64,000 nt of DNA from assembly GCA_003013855.2 (NCBI GenBank), contig ML058484.1:4575344-4639343 (forward strand), given 5' to 3'. Of this stretch, positions 24,637 to 36,495 are shown piece after piece (the stretch's first letter is position 1; each line of letters opens with the position of its first letter). The translations under genes were made by a program, and so were the position numbers. Source of the stretch: Liriodendron chinense (lineage: Eukaryota; Streptophyta; Magnoliopsida; Magnoliales; Magnoliaceae). Below the pieces are notes generated by a model. That model ran no database searches. It saw only the letters and a program-made list of their open reading frames with translations, and had not been told where the DNA came from.

Positions 24637-24664
<28 letters not shown>
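24637..24664. repeat. (AG)n microsatellite upstream of TBL
   Basis: AG repeats about 95 bp upstream of the TBL ATG (CT on the coding strand), likely in its leader or core promoter; CT-rich leaders are common in plant genes. Confidence 0.85.
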
Positions 24665-24667
<3 letters not shown>

Positions 24668-26084
24668 CTGATGGTTAGGAGTAGGTCATGTGATTGTGGA
24701 GGGGTTGGTGTTTCTTTACATGATGTGGAGCTAATTGTCAAGATGTCCTTCCTTTCCAAAAATTACACACCTATTTCTTACCATGTGGACGGGTGGGTAG
24801 ACAATCCTGTATTAGATTTGCAGCATTTTAAAACATGTACCCGGATCGGCTACTCATCTTTAACAGGAAAATCATATTTACTGAACATTGATTGGTCCAA
24901 CTTAGCGTCAGCATTGTCAGCACTGAATGCAGTCAGTGTTGACGTGCGCAAGAGCTGAACCAATTAGGTGCTCAGCAAACAAAATTTTTCTATTAAAGTA
25001 GACAATTAAAATTCTTTAAAAATTGTGAGCACTCTTCAACATAAGGCATAGTTATAAGAAAATCTAAGATGGTTCAAATCACCATTGAACCCCAATCTAT
25101 TATAAAAGAATGATGAGAGTACGGTGGAGGAAGAGAAGATAGAGAGAGAGAGAGAGAGCTCTGCGTGGGCCTAATAAAATCAAAATTTTTAACAATTAAA
25201 AGTCCAAGTCGAAGGCAACTCTATGGTGGACAAGCCGATGAATGGAGAGATGGATGAGAATAATCAGCTTTCCACTTTTTCTTATGTTGTGGCTACTTAG
25301 GGGGTGTTTGGATCATAAGTTATTTAAGATAAGCTACTTGTGTCTTAAGTAACTTATCTTGGTTTCTACTTATGAAGCTGAAGTGATTAAACAACTTTTA
25401 AGTAAAAAAGTTACTTAAAATTGATCATAAACCAAACTTATCTCAACTAAGTTACTCACGGTAGAAAAAGTAACTTATTATCCTAATAGGTTCTTGAAAT
25501 TTTTTAATTTTGAGTTGATTTACTAATGGATCAAAAAATAAAATAGTGGGCTACGCATAGTCATCAAATTAAAGCCTCTGCAGCCTTCATGGGATGAGTG
25601 ACAAAGTACCCCTAATTCTAGGGCTACATACGTTCCACATCCAAAAGTTTACTTCCCTCTACTTGTAACTAATTTAAAAAGGCTAACCTTCTGTTTTTTT
25701 TTTCTCTCAAATTTGGATCATTTATTATACTTTTAACTGTTCATTTGATAATTTTTAATTAGATGGTTATGATTTCTTCATCAGTGTCATTTTAAATTTA
25801 TACTCCATCCATAGTAAGAGAATAAATTTGAATGCTTTGAATAGCTGGAAATCAGTGCCACGTATGATGAAATGAGTCATTAACATTTTCTAAACGGTGA
25901 TAAACAACCAGATAACTGAAGGCCCCCAGGCAACATTAGAGCTGCCTACCCCACTCACGTGAACTTGCAGACACATTTAATAACCTTATTATCGAAAATG
26001 ATAAGGGCATGCTCGTACTTTTCTGGATACTGCTCGTTGGATGGGCCTTGGCTGCCACTGTGAATCAGCTATGAAGGTGCGACC
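24665..26084. other. TBL upstream region
   Basis: AT-rich DNA with a (GA)n tract at 25141-25158 and the AT-rich MITE at 25300-25490. No gene was seen. The TBL promoter should lie in the first few hundred bases. Confidence 0.5.
25300..25490. mobile_element. AT-rich MITE, GTTACTT/AAGTAAC family
   Basis: Starts GGGGGTGTTTGGATCATAAG and contains repeated TAAGTAACTTATC and its complement. The same family occurs in the opposite direction at 53560-53735, and a related AAGTTAC-rich stretch at about 30105-30690. Confidence 0.5.
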
Positions 26085-26490
26085 CTGACAGTAGGACTCA
26101 CATATATTATGAAATGTATATCCATGCCGTTCATCTGTTTTTCCAGGTTATTTTAGGGTATGTTCCCAAAAATAATTAGAAAAAAAATTCAGGTGGACCA
26201 CACTACATGACAACCACCATTAAAAAGTTCCTAGGGTCCACAATAATGTTTTTTTACCATCCAACCTGTTGATAAGGTCATAAAGATCTGGATGAAAGAA
26301 AAAAAAAACTAATATTAGATTGAGCCAAAAATTTTGTAGTCCACGAAAGGTTTTTAATGATCAATTAATACTGTTTCCTGTGGTGTGGTCCACTTGAAAA
26401 TATTATGTAATTATTTTTTAGAACCATAATATAAAATAAACTGGAAAAATAGATTGACAGTGTTGATATACATTTCATATATTGATGTGG
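26085..26490. mobile_element. Foldback element, common family
   Basis: ATATTATGAAATGTATATCC at the left pairs with GATATACATTTCATATATTG at the right. The internal AGGTGGACCACACTACATG and TGTGGTGTGGTCCACTTG also pair. Confidence 0.7.
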
Positions 26491-27190
26491 TATGGGAGAA
26501 GTACAAGCTATCAATTCTTTTTCCAAGATCGGAATCCTTAAAAGAGGTCTATGGCTTCATATGGTTGCTTATTCCGATTTTTTGATATCGCATTGTTCGG
26601 GAAACTTAAGATGTTGTCGGAGTAAAGGATCATCAACAAGGGCCTTCTAGTACATTGTGGATTCTTATCTAAAGACTTATATCATTTCAACCCCCTTTGT
26701 GAAGACACACCCCTTCTTCTGAATTTACGGGGCTATTTCGCCTGAGTTCCTTAGACCCAAAATGGCTACCTCCCGGGAGCAGACCTACGATCAGGTCGCA
26801 GCCAAGTCACGCTCTTGTTTGGAGCCATGCTCGTCCACATAAATATTATATGTGCCAGCATAGCTCAAGTGTGCGAGATTGGAACATTACATGAGGTGGG
26901 CCACACTTCTTAGATCTTCTGGCTTGGATATCAGGTTGTCTCACTCTAGTGAGATACTGCATACAAAACAAACGGACGGCTGAAATAATTTTTTCATAGC
27001 CATGGATTTGCTTTATACAACAGTGTCCCACTTGAGGAATGAAATAGCCTGAATTTTGGTAAGAAAGATTTAAACAATATGGCCCACCTGATGGGAGGAT
27101 CTGATTTCAATCACCGTGGAATCTTGCTTGCGTGTGTATGGTCAGGATTGCTCACGCGTGGCAGCTCAACAAACTTTTCTTTATTATAAT

Positions 27191-27323
27191 TAGGGGTGTC
27201 AATGGGCCGGGCTCGAGCCTGAAATCAGAATTTTATACAGGCCCGGACTATACAGCCCGGCCCGATATAGTGCAAAATCCGGGTCAACACCTGCCTCAGG
27301 TCCGGCCCCCATTGACACCCCTA
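27191..27323. mobile_element. 133-bp hAT-type MITE
   Basis: Ends TAGGGGTGTCAATGGG and CCCATTGACACCCCTA form perfect inverted repeats. The flanks ATTATAAT (27183-27190) and ATTATTAT (27324-27331) are an 8-bp TSD with one change. It is too short to encode a protein. Confidence 0.88.
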
Positions 27324-27999
27324 ATTATTATGGGATAGAGTCTACGTTTGTTCTGAGCCATATAGAAAATGATGGTGACTCATCCTGAGCACATGGGTCA
27401 CTGATGTAATGCTATCCAGACCATCCAAATTGTGGGCCCAGGTCGGGATGGAGCATATGTTGAAAATCATAGCGATCAAGAAATCCTAGCCATCTAATGA
27501 ATGGATCTCAAATGGATGGTTAAAGTAAAAAAATGAGTGGTCAAATGAGAAGGGAGAAATTGGGTGATTAATAATATCTTCTTGGGGCTGCTTTTCTGTT
27601 AGTCTCCTTTGGCGGATAGATTAGCCACGTGGACAGTCTAGATTGCCTAAGAACTATGACATGGGTACAATGAAGCATCATCATTATCTATCTCCATCAG
27701 ACTTTTAGCTAAGACCAAGGGTCCATGATCAGGTCTTTCTTAATGCCTCTGTTCACATTCTTTAATTAGATCTTTTACTTGGTATTAGGGCATGTTTGGA
27801 TGCCCTGTTTGGCCCGTATTGTATTGTTGCGAGTGAATTGTACATCACATTACGTGTTTCAAAGGTATTATCAGGTATTGAAGTAACGTAGAGAGATTGT
27901 TTGGATTAACCATGCGACTGTAATTCCTTTGTAAAGCAAGTAAACCGTGTCTTTCGGAGAACGGATGAGATGTGAGTGGGTAACACCTTATCCATACCA

Positions 28000-28440
28000 T
28001 GTGGGGCCCACATTGATAAATATGTTGCATATCCACACTGTCCACTCATTTTTTCAGCCATGTTTAGGACATTTTTCTAAAAAATTAAGAAGATCCGAAT
28101 CTCAAGTATACCACACTAATAGAAAAATGGTGAACAACCTATTAAAAGCTTCTTGTAGGCCATACATTTTTTTGGATCAAACGGATCTTTATATTTTCCT
28201 ATCATCCAACTCTGGTTGACCTTATCAACAGGGTTGGATGGAAAATAAACATTGCGGATCTGCTTACAGTAGACCTGGGAAGATTTAATGGTAGTCATTT
28301 AATCACCGTTTATCAACTTATGGTGTGGCCCACTTCAGCTTTTCATTTGTCTAATTTTTGGGCCTGAGCCTTAAAACGTTCATACCAAATGGATGGATGG
28401 TATGGATATAACACATATATATCATGATGGGCCACATGGT
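28000..28440. mobile_element. Foldback element, common family
   Basis: The left arm GTGGGGCCCACATTGATAAA and the right arm ATATATCATGATGGGCCACA are inverted, with the usual interior (AAAAGCTTCTTGTAGGCC and TTATGGTGTGGCCCACTTC). Confidence 0.7.
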
Positions 28441-28499
28441 GATGTAAAGACGTCGAGGGTAGCGCCACTTCGGTGATAGCTAGATCTACCAAGATGGGT

Positions 28500-28945
28500 G
28501 GGATCCCTAACCATGGGCCCATTGTGATGTATGTTCCTTATATACATGCCATTCATCGGTTTTGAAAACTTATCTTAGGGTATGATATAAAAAATAAAGC
28601 ATATCGAAATCTCAAGCGGACCATAATACGGAAAAAGTGGTAATTGATCATTATAAACTCCTCGTGGGCTACAAATGTTTTGATAATTCGATCAAACTGG
28701 TGTTTATGTGGTCTCTTCGTTTGTGTCTTTGTGACCTAGTCAACAGGTTGGATGGAAAATAAACATTCCAGTGGCCCCATGAAGTTTCTAATGGTGGGAA
28801 TTCCATCAGACTGTTTCCTATGGTACTATGGTGAGATTTGGATCTGATTCATTTTTGTGATTATGATCTAAAATGATATGTTAAAATGGATGGATAGTAT
28901 AGATATAAGACACATATATCACAGTGAGCCCCACAGTTAGGGATC
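28500..28945. mobile_element. Foldback element, common family
   Basis: The left arm GGGCCCATTGTGATGTATG and the right arm ACACATATATCACAGTGAGC are inverted. It is adjacent to the copy at 28000-28440. Confidence 0.7.
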
Positions 28946-29197
28946 CACCTATCCACCCGAACGACGCTCCCTGCATATCCTCCAAGTCTGGCATAGATTT
29001 GGTGGGAAAGCCTTCAGCAGAGAAGTTCCTGCTTGGAGCTAGGTGGGGCCCACTGTATTGTATATTAGGAATCCATTCCGTACATCTGTTTTAAGACCTC
29101 ATTTGAGGACATTCGAACAAAAATGAGTCATATACAAGACTCAAGCGGGCCAAACGAGAGGAAAGAGTGGGAATTGAACAACCACGGTTGAAACACT

Positions 29198-29200
<3 letters not shown>

Positions 29201-29237
<37 letters not shown>
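29201..29237. repeat. (AT)n microsatellite, left half
   Basis: Left half of a tract split by the foldback element at 29238-29787. Confidence 0.9.
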
Positions 29238-29240
<3 letters not shown>

Positions 29241-29785
29241 AAATGGTACTATGAGGTCGACCTCATGGGAACTTCCCATGAGGTCGAGCTATGTGGGCCC
29301 CACCATGATGTGTTTTGAACATCTACTCTGTGCATTTGATGGGTCCCCTTTAGGTTATAGGATACCCCAAAAATCAGCTGCATAGGAAACTCATGTGGGC
29401 CATAGCATCTAAAATAATGTGAAGACATGCCTAAAATATCTAAAATCACTTGGTGGGGCCCACATGACTTTTCGATGTGCCTCAAACCTGGTATGACCCC
29501 TCGTACTAGTGGAACACACATAATAGATGGTCTGGATTTGTGAACCACATCTCGGTGGGCCCAATCAAAGATCATGAAGGTTTTAATGGGCAAAGAACCC
29601 CTCCCAACTGTTGTCTGTGGTGTGGCCCACCTAAGTCATGGATTGACTTGATTTTTAAGATCTTAGCCCACCACAGAATGGTGCATCTGACCGATGGAGT
29701 AGATGTCCGATCCACATCACGGTGGGGCCCACACAGCTCGACCTTATGGGAACTTGCCATGAGGTCGACCTCATAGAACCATTTC

Positions 29786-29787
<2 letters not shown>
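29238..29787. mobile_element. 550-bp foldback element inserted into a (TA)n tract
   Basis: Begins GGGAAATGGTACTATGAGG and ends CCTCATAGAACCATTTCCC. The inverted arms run for more than 90 bp through GGTCGACCTCATGGGAAC and into the common CCCACCATGATGT core. It has (AT)n on its left (29201-29237) and (TA)n on its right (29788-29854), so the target was a TA-rich microsatellite; the length of the duplication cannot be resolved. Confidence 0.85.

Positions 29788-29854
<67 letters not shown>
29788..29854. repeat. (TA)n microsatellite, right half
   Basis: Right half of the same split tract, about 33 repeats. Confidence 0.9.
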
Positions 29855-29856
<2 letters not shown>

Positions 29857-29959
29857 GTTTTCTGTTAATCTTAGTGGGAATGACCTTATAAAGGGTTTGG
29901 ATGGGACAGAAGCATCAACGTGGAGCCAGGAAGGTTTCAATGTTATGTATTTCCTTTCT

Positions 29960-30103
29960 CAATTTTCCCTCTCAGCAACTCACGATTAGTCACATGATGC
30001 ACCCACCCACCGGTGGGGTTAGTGGGTCTCTTTAGCACTCGAACCTGAGATCTATTATTGAAATGCCTAGGCATCTTCCAGCTGGGCTAGCAGGCGAGAC
30101 CCT
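29960..30103 (-). mobile_element. Second type of tRNA-like SINE (head only)
   Basis: On the minus strand GGGTCTCGCCTGCTAGCCC-AGCTGGAAGATGCC resembles an A box, and CTCAGGTTCGAGTGC a B box. The head differs from the other SINEs in this window. No tail or target duplication is clear. Confidence 0.5.
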
Positions 30104-30234
30104 TTATATGGTAAGTTACTTGTGTCTCAAATAGGTTATTTTGGTTCATGCTTATTTGATAAATCAGTATATCCCGCAGGGCAACATGCTTGTAAGTCAA
30201 AAGAGAATATTTAGTCACACAAGTACTTATCTTT

Positions 30235-30495
30235 CAAATTGTCCAGTCCACACTTAATATACACCATCCATCATGTGGGCCAACCTTTGATGTGGATTGT
30301 CCATTGTGTGGGCCCCACCTTCTATGGGCCGTCCATCATGTGGGGGCCTACTTTGGATGTGGGTCATTTATTAAGGGCTACGTTCGATGTGGATAATCCA
30401 TTATGTAGGCTCACTTCAATGTGGATTGTCCGTCATGTGGGCTCTACCTTTAATGTGGACTACCCATCATGTAGGGCCTCATTTGACAAGGACGA
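30235..30495. repeat. Minisatellite with units of about 30 bp
   Basis: Roughly eight imperfect copies of a unit like CATCATGTGGGCC-x-TTTGATGTGGATTGTC run in tandem. An 87-codon ORF across it is a by-product. Confidence 0.65.
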
Positions 30496-30783
30496 TCCAT
30501 GACACAAAGAAAGAGAAGTAAAAAAGTTACGAGTTGAACAACAAAAATAAAAAACTTTTGAGAATAACTTTTATTACATAAGTTTCTTTTACAATGTATA
30601 GTGCCTATCAAACTAACTTAAGTTTAAAAAGTGATATATTAACTAACATAAGTTAAAAAAATTTACTTATTGAATGGTATCCAAGTAGGACTCTAAAGCC
30701 CTCAACTTATAGTAAATCTATCTTTTTAACCAGTGCAGCTCTTGGTTTTGTTGTTTAGTTTATCTTTTCTCAACTCAATATTG

Positions 30784-30940
30784 TTTTTTTTTTTTTTTTT
30801 TCAATACACATGCACTCACACCCCTCATGCACCCACGCACTTGCACAATAATAACTTTTTATACCACAATGGGTACATGAACCCATGACCGTAGTGTCGA
30901 AACTCTTTTGAGTCTACCATTAAGCCATAATTAAGGACCC
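30784..30940 (-). mobile_element. tRNA-derived SINE beside the RTE remnant
   Basis: It has a long T run, a CACTCACACCCCTCATGC body, GGGTACATGAACCCATGACC (B-box complement), a CTACCATTAAGCCATAATT head and AAGGACCC end. No clear target duplication is visible. Confidence 0.7.
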
Positions 30941-30944
30941 AGCT

Positions 30945-31262
30945 GTACTTCTAAGTTCTTATGAGTACATTTATTTTAATTTTGTCCTCTTTCATCTACT
31001 TATCCATTAATCTCAACATCTTCGTTTTAACTACACTTATCTCATGAATATGTTATTCTTACATTGCCCTCATTTAGTCTCATAAAGCATGGTTGATCTT
31101 ATAATTAGTTTATAAAAAAAGTTCTTTTATTCTAAATAGTACACAACCATTCCATAAAACTACATAGGGACATATTTATTTCTTGCACTCAGCTTGAATT
31201 TTATAGATATGGTTATCTTCAATCCCTTCACTCTTATAAATCATTGACTCAAGGTATCAAAT
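30945..31262 (-). mobile_element. Degenerate RTE-type LINE fragment (end of reverse transcriptase ORF)
   Basis: Minus-strand translation, with frameshifts and stops, gives YLESMIYKSEGIEDNHIYKI, then HIHEISVVKTKMLRL and KEDKIKINVLIR. These line up with the C-terminal RTE pattern (YLGS-I-K-GEIEDDV-HRIQAGW; HIHKMSVAEMRMLRWM; KDKIRNE) as I recall it. A SINE (30784-30940) lies directly beside it. Confidence 0.7.
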
Positions 31263-32039
31263 GTGATCATTTTGAAAAACTCATTGGCCACATTCAACGG
31301 ATGACGAGTCACCTTCATTCTTTTATTTAAATAGTGCAAGACTAATCACATATGCTCTTGCATCATATGATGATTCTGGCATTCAGAAATTGTACATGTA
31401 GCATACCTTAATTCAAACTAAACTATTTAAATTATGGGGCCCAATGCAACTAAGTCGTAGAAAATCAGATTGGTTGAACAGTCCCTAATTTGTAGATATT
31501 TGTTTGGTGAAACAGGACCCTTGGATTTTTTATTTTTTTTAGTTGTCCATAAGTATCAATAATCTAATAGTTAGATGGTCAAATAAGTTTAATTTTTTGT
31601 TTACGGTCCACCTATACTGGGACAGATAATTTGGCCACTTCAATATGAATAGTTTACATGCCACATACGCGATTTCACAGTGAATGTGCATCATCTATCA
31701 CACTCTGCAAGCTTTCCTCTCTTGAACAAGGACTAGATGTTATGTGCGTTTTGAACCATTTACTGTGGCTGATCGGATTGGATGGCTTCGAATTAGATGG
31801 TTAGGATCATCCGATCAGTGAAATTTCCAATTACGTGATCTATTTACAGTGGCGCTTTGGACAATCCAGATTGATCTGCGTTTATGACACTTGTACGGTG
31901 GAGGAGTCACCACCACTTAAGAAGTGGGAAATAAGCAGACGAAGGGAGATAATAATAAAATAGACAGTATTGGTGGAGTAGATGAGCATCAAAGTCTACC
32001 GAATTCCGTACTATACGACCGGAATCCTATACAACACCA
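31263..32039. other. Unassigned intergenic sequence
   Basis: AT-rich, with no long ORF, clear repeat border or recognisable coding fragment beyond the RTE remnant to its left. Confidence 0.4.
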
Positions 32040-32490
32040 GTTTTACGCAGAGCGTACAACGTTAAAGCTTTGTGCACCCATTATGTTGTCCGTGTGACAT
32101 CTACTCCGTCCATCAGGTGAGATCCTCGATTCTGGTTCTTAATCGAAAACATTAGCCAGATCCACAACTCAGGTGGGCCACACAATAGGAAAAAATGGAG
32201 ATGGGACACCAACCATAGGTCTGTTTATGTGGTCATCGTGGCATTTATCTTCCATCAAACCCGTTCATCAGGTGTAATCACAAGGGATGAAGGTAAAATA
32301 TTAAAAAAAAAAACCTTCCAAGATTTAGATGGGCCACACAGCGTGAACTTAGATATTTGAGACGTAATTTTATATTTTTCCATTGGTGTGGCCCATATGA
32401 TTTTTTCATCCGTCTGATATTTCGTTTGTACGGTTATTATAAAGTCTCTCACATGATGGACGGATTTGATTTCACAAATATAACATTCCA
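32040..32490. mobile_element. Foldback element, divergent copy
   Basis: GTGACATCTACTCCGTCCAT, CTCAGGTGGGCCACACAAT, GGTGTGGCCCATATGATT and CATGATGGACGGATTTGAT follow the family order, with inverted halves. The borders are uncertain. Confidence 0.5.
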
Positions 32491-32914
32491 TCCTGTTGTT
32501 TCTTTTGAAGATCTCATAAACGCAACTGTGCACCTCCACCTGATCCAGCGTGTCAAAACACAGGCGTCTGGACACGTGTGAGAGATCCGGACGGTTGATA
32601 AGTTTGGCCACATGACCCAAGAGTCTGGATGATACACTTATTGAGTAGGCCACAAGTTTGCATTGAGTGTTGACCGACGCGTGGCGTAGATTACAAGTAG
32701 GAGGAGCCTGATTTTTTCCTAGTTCACGGTCGCTGTGGGACCCACCTGATGAACAGGCTGGACCTTTCGTACGTCTGCAGGAAGTCGTCTCAATTGATAT
32801 TTAAATAATAATTTATTATCCATAGTCAGTAGAGTCTAAAGAAAGTCAGATGACAGTAACCAGACAACTACGGAAGCGGATGTATATACGTGGCACGACG
32901 TAGGCCAAGCTATG

Positions 32915-33533
32915 TGGGCCCAATGTGATGTATGTGTTTTATCGACGCCATCCATCCGTTTTGCCAGCTCAATTTATGGAATAGAACAAAAAATTATGCA
33001 TATAGGATCGAGTGGACCACGCCACAAAAAATAGTAGGGATTGAATGCTCACCGTTGAACACTTCTTAGGGAAAATAAGTCATTGAGAGATGAATCAGAG
33101 TTGTTGGAGTCAAGAAACCCTATACTTTTTTGGACACATATCACACAGGTTTGCACCCTTACACCTCACGTGAACTGTCACACCTTTTGAATCCTGAAAA
33201 AACAATAACCTTCAGGTCATTATGCTAGACCTAAACTGGTAATTTTCTATGCCCACGACTGAAGTTATAGGTCAATGGAGTCAGCATTACATTTAATGCA
33301 GCCGTGCTGATGCGCGTTGAGCTTATCCATTCAGGCTATGCAAAAAGGAAAATTCAGTCGAAGCCAAGTCCAAATTTAAAAGCAAGATATCACGATGTGC
33401 CTTAGGAAGTTTTCAATGGTGGCATTCAATCCCGCTGTCATCTACAGTGTGGTTGACTTTAGCATTGGATCTGCATCATGTTTAGATTGATGCTATAAAA
33501 TGAGTTAGGAAAATAGATGGATAGGGCATATGC
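32915..33533. mobile_element. Foldback element split by about 280 bp of other sequence
   Basis: The left arm (32915-33070, GTGGGCCCAATGTGATGTAT) and the right arm (about 33350-33533, ACAGTGTGGTTGACTTTAGC) belong to one copy. The stretch 33075-33345 between them is not family sequence. The Mutator-type element at 33544 begins directly after it. Confidence 0.5.
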
Positions 33534-33543
33534 CATCTGCTTT

Positions 33544-34146
33544 GGAAGCGGATTGCCTGGTGTACCCTACACCAGCTAATTTGCTGGTGTGAGTACGTGT
33601 CGCCTGCAGACAACTTTGTCAGTCCTCGAGCTCCATGTTCATACCAACGGTTCAAAGAAAATTAAGATCATGTGGTCCCCAATATGATGTATTTAACATA
33701 TCTACACCGTCCATCCAGTTTACAAGATCATTATAGGGTATGATTCAAAAAATGAGATATATCCAAATCTCAAGTGGACCACACCACAAAATGCAGTGGG
33801 GACAATGATTTTCACCATTAAAATATTCCTAGGGCCCACCATGATGTTTATTTTCCATACAAATTGTTCATAAGGTCACATAGACCTGGATGATTGGTAA
33901 AAACAACTATCAGATGGCCACCAAAAAAGTTTCAATGGTCGAAGTTCAATCTCCCACTGCATTCTGCAGTGTGGTCCACTTGATCATTAGATCTGTCCTG
34001 TTTTTGGGTTGAACCCTTATAACGATGTATCCAAATGGACGAACGGTTTGGATATACCACCAACCTCATGGTGGGGCCCACAGAAATTGGTGACGTCAAT
34101 ACACCAGCGAGCTGGCTGGTGTGCGGTGCCCCACCTAATCCGCTTA
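33544..34146. mobile_element. Mutator-type foldback element with exact 10-bp TSD
   Basis: Flanked by CATCTGCTTT at 33534-33543 and 34147-34156. The ends GGAAGCGGATTGCCTGGTGT and CCCACCTAATCCGCTTA are inverted, and both arms carry ACACCAGC / GCTGGTGT. The inner arms carry the common core (GATGTATTTAACATATCTAC on the left, CCACCAACCTCATGGTGGGG on the right), so the whole element is a long imperfect palindrome. Confidence 0.88.
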
Positions 34147-34899
34147 CATCTGCTTTCCACGAGCTAATGGACACGTGGCAGGCAAGTACCTCAATTCAAA
34201 CCATCCAAGTCGTTGTTCCTATTTTCGATGGGATATAAGTAAAAAAAAAAAAAAGCAGTGAATTGATGAACCTGATCGTGTGATTAGCGACAAGATAATA
34301 GACAGTTTAAATGAGATTCAACGAACTAATGCTGATAAATCACATAATAAGATCTTCTATAATATGATTTTTGAGCCATACCTTATCTAAACCTAGGCCC
34401 ACGCTTTGGACCGTTTCGATTGAGGTAGATGTATGACACGTGCACGGCAGCGTGTGTGCATGAGTATAGATAGTTACATCATGCATGCTACATGAGCCGC
34501 GTTTGGCTGACTGGCTAACGTTGAAAATTGCGTGCAGTGACGTGGGTTTTTTTTTTTAATTATTTTTTTCCCACATTTTTTTTCATTTGATTGCGTTTGG
34601 CTCTGACCAACAGCTGGTTGTATCATAAGTTATGGTACGACACGTGTAGAATAACCAATCCAAGAAAAAGTTCGGCTACACCATGTCATGACCTGATACG
34701 AAACCAGGCTGCTCCACTCATTGGGTGGGCCACACCAGGACACCGGGACATTGTATTGGCTGTTAATTGATATTGATGTTGTGTGGTAGATGTGCTTGAT
34801 TTTCGATGATAATGTGGTCCACCTTTCTCACCGGCGGATCATTGGCTATTGATCTTTTAACTTGGGATATCTGACAGGACTTTCCAATATGTAACCGTA

Positions 34900-35226
34900 A
34901 GCTCTATGGTGCCCACTTTGATGTCTGTGTTATATCTACTCCGATGTATCAGCTTTGCTGGCTCGTTTTAGATATAAGCCCAAAATGAGGCAGATACAAA
35001 ACTCTAGTGGGATGACATATGCAAGAGTGGGGAAGGAAACATCCATCGCTGAAACCTTCCTGGGCCAGCGTGATGGTTATATGCCATCTAAGCCACTCAT
35101 AAGGTGATTTCCATATGGTTGAAGGAAAACAAAATACAAATATCCAAAACTTCTATCCAAAACTTATGTGCCCACAAAGTTTTCAATGGTGTATGTTCAA
35201 TCCATACTATTTATCACCCATGATAT
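34900..35226. mobile_element. Foldback element cut by a hAT-type MITE
   Basis: The left arm GGTGCCCACTTTGATGTCTG and the middle CCATCTAAGCCACTCATAAG follow the family. The right arm stops at TATTTATCACCCATGATA, where the hAT-type MITE TSD begins (35227). Confidence 0.55.
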
Positions 35227-35234
35227 ATTGTAGC

Positions 35235-35840
35235 TAGAGCTATACATGGTCGAGTGAGCTCGAAATACTCGCTCAAATTGGAAGTGAGTTTGAGCTGAGT
35301 CGAGTCAAATTTTGAGTGCTCGAATGAATTTGAGTCGAGAATCGAGCAGGGCCATGCTCAACTCGCGGAGTGACTCAAAACTGGGTTGATTTGACTCGAC
35401 TCGGAGTATACCCCCCCCCCCCCCCAATTGGAAAAAAAAAACCCTAAGCTCTCACTCAGCCCTACCGGATCACCCCCACAGGCCACTCCAACACTCCCTC
35501 CCTCCTCTCTCAAGAGTCAAGTCTTAACTTGACACTAGCCACTCCCTAAGCTGTCTAGCACGCTTGTTCGGCTGACGCCAGTAATCCCCTTCTCCCCTTC
35601 ATTTTTTTATATGGATTTTTGGACGAAAGCTCAAACTCGAACTTAGCTCGAAAGACTAGAACTTAGACTTGGCTTGAAAACTTAGATTTGGCTCGAACTT
35701 GAACTCACTCGATCTACTAATCGAGCAGGTTCACGCTTGACTTGGCCGAGTCGAGTCGAGTACCAAGCAAGGGCTGGGTGGTTCGAGCTGAGCAACAAGC
35801 AAGGCAAAGCTTAACTCAACTTGACTCATGTACAACCCTA
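35235..35840. mobile_element. hAT-type foldback MITE rich in GAGTCGA/CTCGA motifs
   Basis: Begins TAGAGCTATACATGGTCGAG and ends CATGTACAACCCTA. Exact 8-bp TSD ATTGTAGC at 35227-35234 and 35841-35848. It truncates the right arm of a foldback element at about 34900-35226. Confidence 0.88.
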
Positions 35841-35952
35841 ATTGTAGCACAGCCAAAATAATAGAGTGCATATAACCAAAAAACATAAATCACGGTTGGC
35901 GCGCAAAGCTAGGGTCAGGTTGAGTCCTCCTCTAATATCCACCATCAAATTT

Positions 35953-36136
35953 TTTTTTTCAGTCATTCATGCAACGCACCCACCCAGTCATTTGCGCAAC
36001 ACACCCACCTAGTCAGTCATGCAATGCATCCATTGGTGCTATTAGTAGCATGGATATTTTACCACTAATGAATTTCGAAGCCGAGACCCCTTGTTGAAAC
36101 TCCGCAGAGTCTACCAACGAGGCAAGGACTCAAACC
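35953..36136 (-). mobile_element. tRNA-derived SINE, longer variant
   Basis: It has a T run, a body with three CAGTCA-type repeats, and the head GAGTCTACCAACGAGGCAAGG. It is flanked by CCACCATCAAATTT (35939-35952) and CCACCATCAGATTT (36137-36150), a 14-bp TSD with one change. The body differs from the other copies, so it may be a subfamily. Confidence 0.75.
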
Positions 36137-36495
36137 CCACCATCAGATTTATTAGGACATTGGTTCAATATATCTCTTGCTTTACGGCTCATAAGAGGAA
36201 GTGGCTCATAACTTCAACGGTTTAAATTACTGGCAAGTACACCACAAGTACAAGTTTTTAGTGCATGCATGAGAAATATGAACCATCATACTCACCATCC
36301 AAGGAAAGAGAGAGATGGCTCACATCATCGGCAAAAGTCTGAGAAAAATAATTTAATAAGTCCACTCCAAATAGCTCATAATCGGGTCCAAACCAGTCCG
36401 AACCTGGGAATTCCCAGCTAAGACCCACGACCCGAAATAACCGGGCCCATGACAAGCTGACCCCATCCCTTATTACATTGACTCCACCACAAGAC

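Larger units (their letters stand above)
29030..29930. mobile_element. Foldback element hosting a (TA)n tract and a nested insertion
   Basis: The left arm (29042-29200, GGTGGGGCCCACTGTATTG onward) and a decayed right part (29855-29930) belong to the common foldback family. Between them are a (TA)n tract and the element at 29238-29787 that splits it. Confidence 0.6.

Noticed and set aside
13216..36136. Possible tRNA genes at the B-box-like sequences
   Set aside because: The heads do not fold into a complete cloverleaf by eye, and the copies carry A tails and target duplications, so they are SINEs rather than tRNA genes.
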